Shown: positions 1 to 6,915, counted from the stretch's first letter. The stretch is DNA of 11,289 bases from Verrucomicrobiota bacterium (GCA_003219945.1 QHQV01000253.1:1-11289); one strand, 5' to 3'. Numbers and translations: made by a program. Notes: a model not told the origin generated them from the letters alone.

Positions 1-19
1 ATCTGTTCTAGGACGCGCC

Positions 20-958
20 ATGGCAAACCAACAAAAATCATCGGGATCCAACTCATCGTTCTTCGCCAATGCTTTTGGTTTAGTTAAGCAAACAGGGCAG
101 GAATTTCTACAGGACAAAGCGCCGCAATTAGGCGCGGCGCTTGCATACTACACAGTCTTTTCACTCGCACCGCTGATTCTCGTTCTGCTCTCCCTCGTGG
201 GAGTAATTTTTCGACACGATCCAGCGGGGGCCTGGAATAAGATCACACAGCAGATGAGCTATTTTCTCGATCCAAGCGCTGTGCAGGTGGTGCAAAATAT
301 CGCGCAAAAGGCATCGGAGCCCGGTAAAAGTACGATCGCCACCATCATTGGCGTTGCCCTGGCGCTTTTTGGCGCAAGCGGCGTGTTTGGCCAATTGCAG
401 GACGCATTAAATACCATTTGGGGCGTGAAAGCAAAACCCGGTGGTGGTATTTGGGGCTTCCTGCGAAGCCGATTTCTTTCCTTTGCAATGGTCGGCGGAA
501 TTTGCTTCCTATTGCTCGTTTCGCTCACGCTTGAAAGTGTGCTTAAGGGCTTCAGCCATTATGTGCAATCGATGTTGCCGGGTGGAATTATAATAGCCAT
601 GACGGTCTATCTGGTCTTCGATTTTGCCGTCATTGTCCTTCTCTTCGCGATCATTTTTAAATTCCTGCCGGACGTTAACATTCAATGGCGAGACGTTTGG
701 ATCGGCGCTGTTATGACTGCGGTACTTTTCGGTGTAGGGAAATGGGCGCTCGGCTTCTATTTGGGGAGCGGCACTGCCGGTTCGGCTTATGGAGCGGCCA
801 GCTCGTTAATCACATTGTTGCTCTGGGTTTATTACTCGTCCCAGATCTTGCTTTTTGGTGCTGAATTCACCCAGGTCTATGCAGAGCGAGCCGGTCGTGG
901 AGCAAAACCCGACGAGTACGCAGTCCGCGTCCAAACAAAAGAGGTCGAGCGCGACTAG
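20..958 (+). CDS. YihY/BrkB family inner-membrane protein
   Basis: This 312-residue polytopic membrane protein matches the YihY/virulence factor BrkB family (formerly mis-annotated as ribonuclease BN). Family landmarks are visible. The first membrane segment follows LGAALAYYTVF at residues 38-48. QLQDALNTIWGV lies at 125-136, after the second hydrophobic stretch (about 105-124). KFLPDV is at 214-219, and a C-terminal GAASSLITLLLWVYYSSQ block starts at 258 and ends in GAEFTQVYA (280-288). I count about six membrane spans, and the length is normal for the family. An AGGA at 10-13 lies six bases before the ATG, supporting this start. The biochemical role is not settled; transport or envelope functions have been proposed. 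It converges with the PAP2 remnant and shows no operon partner in the window. Confidence 0.93.
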   Translation: MANQQKSSGSNSSFFANAFGLVKQTGQEFLQDKAPQLGAALAYYTVFSLAPLILVLLSLVGVIFRHDPAGAWNKITQQMSYFLDPSAVQVVQNIAQKASEPGKSTIATIIGVALALFGASGVFGQLQDALNTIWGVKAKPGGGIWGFLRSRFLSFAMVGGICFLLLVSLTLESVLKGFSHYVQSMLPGGIIIAMTVYLVFDFAVIVLLFAIIFKFLPDVNIQWRDVWIGAVMTAVLFGVGKWALGFYLGSGTAGSAYGAASSLITLLLWVYYSSQILLFGAEFTQVYAERAGRGAKPDEYAVRVQTKEVERD

Positions 959-1014
959 CGAAAAGGATGACGACGAACACCGCACCGCCCGGCGATCCTC
1001 ATTCCGAATACTCA

Positions 1015-1377
1015 TCAAGCATTCCCGAGCCGGCCAAACAACAAAAACGCGACGACGATCGCACAAATCAGCCCAAGGGCTGCGGCAACGACGAGATCGG
1101 ACAGGTAATGCTCGGCAACGCAGATGCGCGAGTAGCCAATTAGTAGCGGAATTGGGAGACAGATGAGACCAATTCGCAAGTTTGCGAACAATAAAACGCC
1201 GAAAAATGCTACCGATTCAGCAACGTGACCCGACGGAAATGACTGAAACCGCGAAGCGAACTGTGGACCCTTCCAAACCTCTGCCGATTTAACGAACGGC
1301 CTCGAGCGCCGAGTTGCGAACTTCATACCCTGCGCGATTAGCCAGCAAGCGCTAACGCAATTAGCATCGCTACGAAG
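1015..1377 (-). pseudogene. PAP2-family phosphatase, N-terminally truncated remnant
   Basis: The minus strand encodes the C-terminal part of a PAP2 (type 2 phosphatidic acid phosphatase) membrane protein. All three catalytic motifs survive: K-x6-RP (KFATRRSRP, Lys codon at 1323-1321), PSGH (codons at 1236-1225) and SR-x5-H-x3-D (SRICVAEHYLSD). A hydrophobic C-terminal helix follows. The N-terminal membrane helices expected before the first motif are absent, because from about 1375 onward the DNA is sense-strand MFS coding sequence. The open frame runs on to an ATG at 1494, but those extra residues are antisense to the transporter and hydrophilic. The neighbouring frame at 1383-1337 reads NIFVAMLIALALAG, a better helix, so a frameshift just before the K-x6-RP motif is also possible. 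A functional short protein is unlikely but not excluded. Confidence 0.75.
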
Positions 1378-1919
1378 ATGTTCCTGTTCCAGCTTGGCAA
1401 TGCCGCCGCGCTGCCGATCATGGCGGGTCTCCTCGCCGCGCGGCTTCCCCAAACCGCAACGCTCATCCTTTCTGTATGCATTTTCGCGCCGCAATTCGTG
1501 GTGGTCGCCATCGCGCCCGCCATTGGCCGCAGAGCCGAAAGCTGGGGCAGGCGTCCTCTGCTTGTGCTGTGCCTCTTGGCACTGGCTGTACGCTGCGCTT
1601 CTTTTGCGGCAAGCAGCGAGCCTGCTCTCGTGATCGCAGTCCAGCTGCTCGATGGCATATCGGCCGCAATCCTTGGCGTGCTCGTCCCCTCGTTCTCGCC
1701 GATGTCATGCGCGGCACTGGCCATTACAATCTGGCGCAAGGAGTAGTCGGCGCCGCAGTGGGCATCGGCGCCTCGCTCAGCACAGCAGTCGCCGGCTATA
1801 TCAGCGACCATGTAGGCAGCTCCGGCACGTTTCTGTTCATGGCCGGGGCCGCGGCCACAGGCCTCCTACTCGTCATCGCCCTTATGCCGGAAACAAAGGG
1901 CAGCCCGTCCAGTCGTTGA
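1342..1919 (+). pseudogene. MFS transporter, C-terminal half, frameshifted remnant
   Basis: The first part is read from about 1342 (ATG at 1378) in one frame. It contains FLFQLGNAAALPIMAG, a typical start of the seventh helix in drug-type MFS permeases. It continues through a loop with GRRAESWGRRPLL to LLDGISAAILGVLVP. The homology then jumps one frame, continuing as LVLADVMRGTGHYNLAQG and on through the last two helices to MPETKG and a stop at 1917-1919. The break is at the CCCC run 1686-1689: one extra C would restore a continuous protein. The N-terminal six helices are missing, so the gene was already a fragment apart from the frameshift. The run of C makes a sequencing error possible for the shift, but not for the truncation. 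Confidence 0.8.
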
Positions 1920-2430
1920 CGGAACTTTTCGGGGCATATCCCAGCCATGTTTCTGAATAGCTAGGCCCGCAAAAAAGGCTTCTGTTGTCGCGTTAGCATG
2001 CTCCACCCACTCACACCGCCTTAGGTCGTGCCACGTTCGCGACTAGCAGCTTTAAATTGCCCAGTTCCTTTCGGGCGAAACAACTCCTCTGACGTGTTGG
2101 ACGTCCTCCTTGATTTCGGTAACTTGCAGATGCACCTCCCTGGTCAAACCGTGCTTGGCCTACGAAAGCTTTTCAATTAGCGTAGTCCTTCACGCAACTC
2201 ACCCAACATCGCATCTGAGGCGATGGAAATCCCATGCATCCACCAGAAGCACCCCGCCCAGCAAACCGTGCCGATGGGAGGCAAGAACGAAGCCATTGCT
2301 TGAAATTTGCACGTCGAGAAATTGCGTCACAACAACAGACTCAAAATCGTTGGGCGCTTGCGCGATAGTCGGTGGCGAACAGCGGAAGTATCCTCCCTCT
2401 GATCCTGCACTTTTCCACCGGCGAGCCGTG
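1920..2430. other. Gene-poor stretch, nothing recognised
   Basis: About 500 bases lie between the MFS remnant and the stop of the DUF3618-like gene. A plus-strand open frame at 2110-2553 runs antisense into the DUF3618-like gene and gives a Cys/Ser/Arg-rich product with no domain character, so it is not called. Short minus-strand open stretches exist (for example one ending near 2054), but none has a ribosome binding site or a family I know. With the two truncated genes beside it, this may be decayed coding DNA. Confidence 0.5.
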
Positions 2431-2952
2431 TCAGGAAGGAGATGTGCTGGCTCGCCTCTTTGCTTGTCCGCGTTTTCGCGGTGCCTTTGTCGATCGCCGG
2501 TTCTTCGGACGTTTTGTTCCCGTTCTCTCAGGTTTTCCCCGGGCTTGACCTAGTAAACCGGCAAAATCAAAACCGAACAGTTGCCTGATTTTCGTGTTCA
2601 GCTCTGGCAATACCAAGCGCTGGCCAACGTGCGACAGCTCATTGACCACGCTGTCTGTGAACCTGGCGAACTGCGAATGTTTGCTGGTCTTGGCGAGCTT
2701 GTGGGAGTAGCCGACGGTGTAGCCGAGCGCGAATCCTGCGGATAATGCACCCAAACTCCAGACCACGGGCTCCTTCTGGAACTCGTCGCGGTAATCAAGG
2801 ACGTCAGATACGGTTTCTTTAACCGTCCCATACTGTTGCTCCGCTTTGTCTTGTATCGCCTCGACCGTGGTTCTGAGTGAATCACGGGTCCGGCCAATCT
2901 TACGTTGAAGCTCTCTCTGACTCGGTTCTCTATCGCCAGTTTTTGTTGCCAT
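2431..2952 (-). CDS. DUF3618-like single-span membrane protein with basic tail
   Basis: The product has 173 residues. The N-terminus (about 11-58) is a charged amphipathic helical region, SQRELQRKIGRTRDSLRTTV and onward, resembling the DUF3618 pattern. One membrane segment follows at about 62-82 (VVWSLGALSAGFALGYTVGY). The soluble C-terminal part ends in a Lys/Arg-rich tail (137-173) resembling histone-like or AlgP tails. The ATG at 2952 was chosen because an AGGAGGA lies directly upstream at suitable spacing. The open frame extends upstream to 3159, but that would overlap the holin-like gene and gives junk sequence. It lies 32 bases downstream of the holin-like gene, so the two are probably co-transcribed. 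The function is unknown. The family is often found beside holin-like and stress proteins, so an envelope role is inferred. The tail could bind nucleic acid or anionic lipid. Confidence 0.8.
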   Translation of the reverse strand: MATKTGDREPSQRELQRKIGRTRDSLRTTVEAIQDKAEQQYGTVKETVSDVLDYRDEFQKEPVVWSLGALSAGFALGYTVGYSHKLAKTSKHSQFARFTDSVVNELSHVGQRLVLPELNTKIRQLFGFDFAGLLGQARGKPERTGTKRPKNRRSTKAPRKRGQAKRRASTSPS

Positions 2953-2984
2953 ATTCTTCCTCCTGTTTGTATGTAAATAGCAGC

Positions 2985-3422
2985 CTAGAATTCTTGCTTC
3001 ACAAACTCTTTGTCTCGCTGTAGCTCGGCAGCACTCTTCGGAGCCAGGCGCTGTTTCGCCAGGCGCTTCTTTGCCATCACAATGACGATTGCGCCAATCA
3101 CCAGATAGAGCACGGCCGTGATGATGAACCCGAGGCCATATCGCGCAGCCGGACTCCAATTTGTGCCGTCGAACAACAGCGAAATGAAAAATGCGATTGC
3201 GACATTGAGAAGCGCAAAACCGACGGTGGCGATCACCACCCCGCCTAAAATCAGTCCGATTCCAGCCGCGTATACGCCAGCCTCTTGCCGTAGCTCGTTC
3301 TTAAGGAGTTCCAGCTTTGCATCGACGAGCTGTGTCAGTTCGTTTGTCAGCCGCGCTAATAACGAGGGGAGGCTCTGGCTTTCCCGTTCGAGTGTCGTAG
3401 GTTCTCTGTCTCTTTCTGCCAT
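2985..3422 (-). CDS. Holin-like membrane protein (DUF1469/PF07332 type)
   Basis: The product has 145 residues. A charged N-terminal helix contains SLLARLTNELTQLVDAKLEL (20-39) and KNELRQEAG (41-49), characteristic of the group annotated 'phage holin family protein' (Phage_holin_3_6). Two hydrophobic hairpin regions follow at about 51-84 and 95-117, then a basic cytoplasmic tail (KKRLAKQRLAPKS). Despite the name, chromosomal members are not phage genes, and there is no phage context here. The gene is the first of a likely two-gene operon with the DUF3618-like gene. A weak AAGGGA sits very close to the ATG; a GAAGG lies further upstream. The likely role is in the inner membrane or envelope, but it is not established. 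Confidence 0.87.
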   Translation of the reverse strand: MAERDREPTTLERESQSLPSLLARLTNELTQLVDAKLELLKNELRQEAGVYAAGIGLILGGVVIATVGFALLNVAIAFFISLLFDGTNWSPAARYGLGFIITAVLYLVIGAIVIVMAKKRLAKQRLAPKSAAELQRDKEFVKQEF

Positions 3423-3741
3423 GTCCCTTATTTCGCCTTCGCTTACCGCATTTACCTAAAATGGTTCGCGTGGCACTTGCGCAGCGGATGTAGTCGTCAT
3501 TTTCCAGGATTGCGGCCGTCTCTTAGTTGACGCGATTGATGCTTCTGGCCTGGTGGTGCTCAGAACTTTCTGCTTTGTAGCAGATGCGCAGAACCAGAAC
3601 GACGGCTGCATGCGAAGTGTAAGCGGCGACACTTACGTTTGTGAGGAGCAACACTGGGATTAGGGCTTGTCGAACCAGCAGCTCACGGTCCCGTGAGCAG
3701 AGCGCCACGGCTGCGTGGATGTCACAAGGGGAAAAAGGAAG
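3423..3741. promoter_or_regulatory. Divergent intergenic region with several small hairpins
   Basis: This gap separates the minus-strand holin-like operon from the plus-strand glycosyltransferase, so it must hold promoters for both, although I see no convincing -35/-10 pair. It contains three short inverted repeats. TCTGCT/AGCAGA (3569-3584) has a four-base loop. AAGTGT/ACACTT (3615-3634) has an eight-base loop. GCTCACGG/CCGTGAGC (3681-3698) has a two-base centre, is the strongest, and lies 43 bases before the glycosyltransferase ATG. The last could be an operator or a leader hairpin. A GTG-initiated 61-codon minus-strand frame (3523-3708) is not called. Confidence 0.35.
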
Positions 3742-4833
3742 ATGCGAATCGCACAGATTGCGCCATTAGTCGAGAGCGTGCCTCCGAAACATTACGGAGG
3801 AACAGAACGAATCGTTGCCTATCTGACTGAAGAGTTGGTTCGCTCAGGGCACAAGGTGACTCTCTTCGCCAGTGGTGACTCGGTCACAAGCGCCCAGCTT
3901 ATTCCTGTATGCCGCCGATCATTTCGGCAAAACAAGCGTGCTACGGATTATCTGTCGCGCGAAGTCCTGCTCATGGACCATGTTATGCAGCGCGCCAGTG
4001 AATTTGACGTGATTCATTTTCATACAGGTTGTTTGCATTATCTCATTTCGCGGCATCTGACAGTTCCGCACGTGACAACATTGCATGGCCGGCTGGATAC
4101 TCCTGAGTTGCTTCGGCTGTATGAGCGCTTTCGGGAAATGCCGATGATCTCCATCTCAAATGCACAGCGCACACCATGGCCGTGCGCAAATTGGCAGGCG
4201 ACGATCTATCACGGGTTACCCCAGGATCTATTCCGGTTTCACCCGGAGCCCGGTAGGTATCTGGCATTTCTGGGACGCGCCTCGCCGGAAAAGCGAGTAG
4301 ATCGCGCCATCGAGATTGCCAAGCGAGTGGATATGCCGCTCAAGGTAGCAGCGAAAGTCGATCCCGCTGACAGACGCTATTTTAAACGTGAGATCGAGCC
4401 GCTGCTGAACGACCCGCACATAGAATGGCTGGGTGAAATCAGCGATAAGGACAAGGACGAATTTCTTGGCAACGCGTACGCGTTGCTGTTTCCCATTGAC
4501 TGGCCGGAGCCGTTCGGACTGGTGATGATTGAGTCGATGGCGTGCGGTACACCGGTGATCGCCTACGTCGGCGGGTCAGTTGCAGAAGTTATGGACGACG
4601 GCGTGACAGGCTTCGTGGTGAACGACATTGAAGATGCGGTAGAAGCCGTGCGTCGTGTTCGAGACCTGAGCCGCGCTCGATGTCGGGAAGTGTTTGAGAA
4701 GCGGTTCGCAGCGAGCCGCATGGCAAGCGATTATGTAAACGCGTATAGCCGTCTGGCAGATTCCCGGATGACAAGAGTGGAGCAATCGGTGGAATCGTCA
4801 ATGCGCTCTTTTCAAGGTGCCTTGGCAAGCTGA
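3742..4833 (+). CDS. GT4-family glycosyltransferase
   Basis: This is a retaining GT-B glycosyltransferase of the GT4 type, cytoplasmic or peripheral to the membrane, of 363 residues. The N-terminal acceptor domain starts MRIAQIAPLV with the glycine motif HYGGTERIV (18-25). SISNAQRTPWPCANW (137-151) and IYHGLP (155-160) lie at the domain junction. The C-terminal donor domain has GRASPEKR (178-185), whose Lys/Arg residues usually contact nucleotide-sugar phosphates. It also has the E-x7-E signature in PEPFGLVMIE (Glu256 and Glu264), followed by MACGTPVIA. The ATG at 3742 is preferred over the GTG at 3715: homologues begin at this MRIAQ, and purine-rich AAGGGGA/AAGGA sequences precede it. Donor and acceptor cannot be told from sequence; this subgroup is commonly annotated only as 'glycosyltransferase family 4'. 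No polysaccharide cluster surrounds it. Confidence 0.92.
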   Translation: MRIAQIAPLVESVPPKHYGGTERIVAYLTEELVRSGHKVTLFASGDSVTSAQLIPVCRRSFRQNKRATDYLSREVLLMDHVMQRASEFDVIHFHTGCLHYLISRHLTVPHVTTLHGRLDTPELLRLYERFREMPMISISNAQRTPWPCANWQATIYHGLPQDLFRFHPEPGRYLAFLGRASPEKRVDRAIEIAKRVDMPLKVAAKVDPADRRYFKREIEPLLNDPHIEWLGEISDKDKDEFLGNAYALLFPIDWPEPFGLVMIESMACGTPVIAYVGGSVAEVMDDGVTGFVVNDIEDAVEAVRRVRDLSRARCREVFEKRFAASRMASDYVNAYSRLADSRMTRVEQSVESSMRSFQGALAS

Positions 4834-4995
4834 CGATACGTTGCGCAGCCCTGTGGATCGCGAATTTCAAAAATTCTAACGCGACACACGCGCATTTCGT
4901 TGGTTGGCCACGTTTCCTCTTGTAGCCGGTACAAGCGTACCGTGTCCTACAACAACAATCGAACCAAACCAGGAAAGGGAAAGAAAAGAGGGATC
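4834..4995 (+). promoter_or_regulatory. Leader of the DUF892 gene with two small palindromes
   Basis: The gap holds GAATTT/AAATTC (4862-4876, three-base loop) and CGGTAC/GTACCG (4927-4942, four-base loop AAGC). Neither is followed by a T-run, so neither is a standard terminator. The second lies about 55 bases before the DUF892 start and could be an operator or leader hairpin. No confident promoter was found. Confidence 0.25.
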
Positions 4996-5520
4996 ATGAA
5001 TCTGGAGACATTAAAAGAACTTTACGTGAACGAACTTCGGGATCTGTATAATGCCGAGAACCAACTAATCAAAGCATTGCCAAAGATGGCGAAGGGTGCT
5101 TCATCAGACGACTTGAAGGAAGCTTTCGAAAAGCATCTGGAACAGACCAAGGGTCATGTGCAGAGGCTTGAGCAAGTCTTCCAAGAACTGGGCGGGAAGG
5201 CCAAAGGCAAAACCTGTCAGGCCATGAAAGGCTTGATCGAAGAGGGATCGGAAGTGCTCAAGGCAGATGGCGAGGATTCCGTTATCGACGCGGCCATCAT
5301 CGTAGCTGCGCAGAAAGTCGAGCACTACGAGATCGCCGGTTACGGGAGTGTGCGGACGTTTGCGCAACTGCTTGGGCAGGACAAATCCGCAGAGCTTCTG
5401 CAACAAACTTTGGATGAGGAATCTGAAGCAAACGAGCTTCTGAACAAGCTGGCCGAAGACATCGTAAACCCAGAGGCTCTAATGGAGCCGGAAATGGCGT
5501 CGGCTTCTTCAGATCGATAG
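4996..5520 (+). CDS. Ferritin-like DUF892 (YciE/YciF family) protein
   Basis: The product is a 174-residue, all-helical, soluble protein of the DUF892 ferritin-like family. It opens MNLETLKELYVNELRDLYNA (1-20), a hallmark of the family, then ENQLIKALPKMAKGA. Carboxylate/His positions typical of a four-helix di-iron bundle include Glu21, His54 in QTKGHVQRLEQ, Glu109/Glu112 in VEHYEIAGYGS, and Glu142 in LDEESEANELL. I infer these as metal ligands from the pattern. The ATG at 4996 has AGAGGGA just upstream. An upstream in-frame extension to 4900 gives low-complexity sequence and was rejected. Homologues such as YciE/YciF are induced by osmotic or general stress. The gene appears to be transcribed alone and converges with the 76-residue gene. 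Confidence 0.92.
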   Translation: MNLETLKELYVNELRDLYNAENQLIKALPKMAKGASSDDLKEAFEKHLEQTKGHVQRLEQVFQELGGKAKGKTCQAMKGLIEEGSEVLKADGEDSVIDAAIIVAAQKVEHYEIAGYGSVRTFAQLLGQDKSAELLQQTLDEESEANELLNKLAEDIVNPEALMEPEMASASSDR

Positions 5521-5549
5521 TCGTTCATCAGTTGCTAACCACTAATTAA

Positions 5550-5604
5550 GATGCATTGCTTGCGGCTCGTGTCGCTACCAAGTGCCGGCCGCAAGTAATG
5601 CATC
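5550..5604. repeat. Long inverted repeat between convergent genes
   Basis: The arms 5550-5566 and 5588-5604 (GATGCATTGCTTGCGGC and its near-exact complement) pair over 17 bases with a single G-T wobble, around a 21-base loop. It begins 30 bases after the DUF892 stop. No T-run follows on either strand, so it is not a canonical intrinsic terminator. It could act as a bidirectional 3'-end stabiliser or be a copy of a dispersed palindromic repeat. Confidence 0.7.
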
Positions 5605-5633
5605 AGCGATCGGTTGCATTACTCATAAGCCGG

Positions 5634-5684
5634 CCGAACCTCGTCAGGCATGGCTTGCCGCCTGCGACAGGGCCGTAGGTTCGG
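5634..5684. repeat. Nested stem-loop element
   Basis: The outer arms CCGAACCT (5634-5641) and AGGTTCGG (5677-5684) are perfect complements. Inside them CAGGC (5645-5649) pairs with GCCTG (5660-5664). The nested layout and its position 30 bases after the previous inverted repeat suggest a structured RNA 3' region or a second dispersed repeat. No known RNA family was recognised. Confidence 0.45.
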
Positions 5685-5725
5685 GATTCCAACCAGACCG
5701 CCGCTTCCAAGTTGGTTCTGATCAC

Positions 5726-5956
5726 TTAGCTTAGGGTTTTCTCTCTCCTCTTTCTTTCTAGCGCTTTATCGAAAATGGCGCACAAACCGTCACGATAAAA
5801 CCGCAGGCGAAAACCATGCTCCTCAGCAAACCGCGCGATTTTTGGTTCACGGTGATTCCCGTGGTCGGGCCAGACGCGGCTGAGTTCTTCCTGGTAAATG
5901 GCGCAGTGTTTTGCCGTCTTCAGCTCGCTCTTAATCTGTCGCAAAAGTCTTCGCAT
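5726..5956 (-). CDS. Small hypothetical protein, 76 residues
   Basis: The product is a small, soluble, strongly basic protein starting MRRLLRQIKSELKTAKH. A middle section reads YQEELSRVWPDHGNHREPKI, followed by FAEEHGFRLRFYRDGLCAIF near the C-terminus. There is no membrane segment or signal peptide. The ATG at 5956 is chosen because GGAGGAG lies about five bases upstream; a TTG five codons earlier has no such site. The clear Shine-Dalgarno sequence and the mixed, protein-like composition argue that it is real. I do not recognise the family. It is divergent from the DUF2231 gene and convergent with the DUF892 gene. Confidence 0.65.
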   Translation of the reverse strand: MRRLLRQIKSELKTAKHCAIYQEELSRVWPDHGNHREPKIARFAEEHGFRLRFYRDGLCAIFDKALERKRREKTLS

Positions 5957-5983
5957 ACCACTCCTCCACAATCAATTCCAAAA

Positions 5984-6030
5984 GTTACCGTATAATCCGA
6001 AAAGCGTCTGGTAACCGGGTGTATGTTACC
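5984..6030. promoter_or_regulatory. TATAAT box flanked by GTTACC/GGTAAC copies
   Basis: A perfect TATAAT (5991-5996, plus strand) lies in the divergent region between the 76-residue gene and the DUF2231 gene. It is surrounded by GTTACC (5984-5989), its complement GGTAAC (6010-6015) and GTTACC again (6025-6030). The last two form an inverted repeat with a nine-base spacer, a spacing consistent with a dimeric repressor site. No good -35 box is seen, so the promoter call is tentative. Confidence 0.35.
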
Positions 6031-6133
6031 ACTCGAAACTCTACAGGCAACGAGTCGCCCAGTCGGCAGATCAGGCCGCTCCGCTGGCCGGACTCGAATT
6101 CATTGCAGGGTTATTAACTGAAGAGACATACTC

Positions 6134-6664
6134 ATGAGAGCGAAGGCAAGGTTACTCGGTCACCCGATTCACCCGATGTTAATCGTGTTTCCGCTGGGCT
6201 TGCTCACGGTGGCGGCGATTTTCGACATTATCTATGTCTCCACGCATGACGGTCATTGGGCTGACCTGTCATATTGGATGATTGCATCAGGCATCATTGG
6301 TGGGCTGATCGCGGCGGTGTTCGGAGTGATTGATTGGTTTGGTATTCCGGAAAGCACACGCGCGAGGTACATCGGGCTGATCCACGGCCTCTCAAACGTC
6401 GTTGTAGTGATTTTGTTCATCGTTAGCTGGTTTATGCGTCGCTCTAACCCGACAGCGCCGGGCCTGATAGCGATGATGCTGGGATGGATTGGCATCGTCA
6501 TAGCACTCTTCTCCAGTTGGCTGGGCGGTGAACTGGTTTACCGGCTGAATGTCGGCGTCGATCGCGGCGCAAATCTCGACGCGCCCAATTCGTTGTCTGG
6601 TCGATCTACATTGGGGGGACTCGGCCGCCGTCGTTCTGCGCGTGGCGAAATCGGCGCACCTTAG
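6134..6664 (+). CDS. DUF2231 family four-helix membrane protein
   Basis: The product is a 176-residue inner-membrane protein. The N-terminus RLLGHPIHPMLIVFPLGLL (6-24) is the family signature with its paired His residues (10 and 13). Four membrane helices follow at about 15-36, 46-70, 84-101 and 109-130. After the last helix comes GGELVYRLNVGVDRGANLDA (131-150), also conserved. The final 20 or so residues (GRSTLGGLGRRRSARGEIGA) form an Arg/Gly-rich tail that I would not expect in the family. It begins around the GGGGGG run at 6613-6618, so a shifted or extended C-terminus is possible. His/Asp patterns in this family have prompted suggestions of heme or metal binding, but the function is unproven. 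The start is supported by a weak GAAGAG upstream. Confidence 0.9.
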   Translation: MRAKARLLGHPIHPMLIVFPLGLLTVAAIFDIIYVSTHDGHWADLSYWMIASGIIGGLIAAVFGVIDWFGIPESTRARYIGLIHGLSNVVVVILFIVSWFMRRSNPTAPGLIAMMLGWIGIVIALFSSWLGGELVYRLNVGVDRGANLDAPNSLSGRSTLGGLGRRRSARGEIGAP

Positions 6665-6915
6665 AACATCCGATCGCGCGGTTAGCTGCGCGTGGATACG
6701 TAAGGATTCTCCGCACCTCAGTGTGCTTGTAACGCGCTGCAGTGCCGAAGCATTATTCTCATCGGCGAATCAGAATTCTACCGAACAGTTTCAATTGGGC
6801 CGTCAATTTCCTGCGTTCCAGAAGCCAAAACCACAGAGGCACACCGTCCAAGTGGTTGCTTCCAACGAAAGAGACAAAAACCGCGCAACAATCCACCTGC
6901 GATAAACGTGAGCAG
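6665..6915 (+). promoter_or_regulatory. Upstream region of the methanol dehydrogenase gene
   Basis: These 251 bases precede the xoxF-like start and should hold its promoter. I see a small CGCGC/GCGCG hairpin near 6674-6691 and no convincing -35/-10 pair. An open frame continues upstream of the dehydrogenase start to 6742, but its residues are hydrophilic and do not resemble the family. The ribosome binding site before 6916 is poor. Confidence 0.3.

Noticed and set aside
1378..1494. Functional N-terminal extension of the PAP2 protein over the MFS region
   Set aside because: The added residues are charged, antisense to MFS coding sequence and lack the membrane helices PAP2 proteins have in this position.
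2110..2553. 147-codon plus-strand open frame
   Set aside because: The product is Cys/Ser/Arg-rich without domain features and overlaps antisense the C-terminus of the better supported DUF3618-like gene.
3523..3708. 61-codon minus-strand frame with a hydrophobic stretch
   Set aside because: It has a GTG start without a ribosome binding site and no recognisable family. The opposite strand is equally open over the same bases.
5671..5700. tRNA T-arm-like GGTTCGGGATTCC
   Set aside because: The flanking bases do not form the T stem, and no acceptor, D or anticodon arms can be assembled around it.
6549..6905. 118-codon frame overlapping the end of the DUF2231 gene
   Set aside because: It is out of frame with a conserved gene, has no ribosome binding site and a compositionally random product.
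6742..6915. N-terminal extension of the dehydrogenase
   Set aside because: It would place about 58 hydrophilic residues before a good signal peptide; family members begin at the signal peptide.
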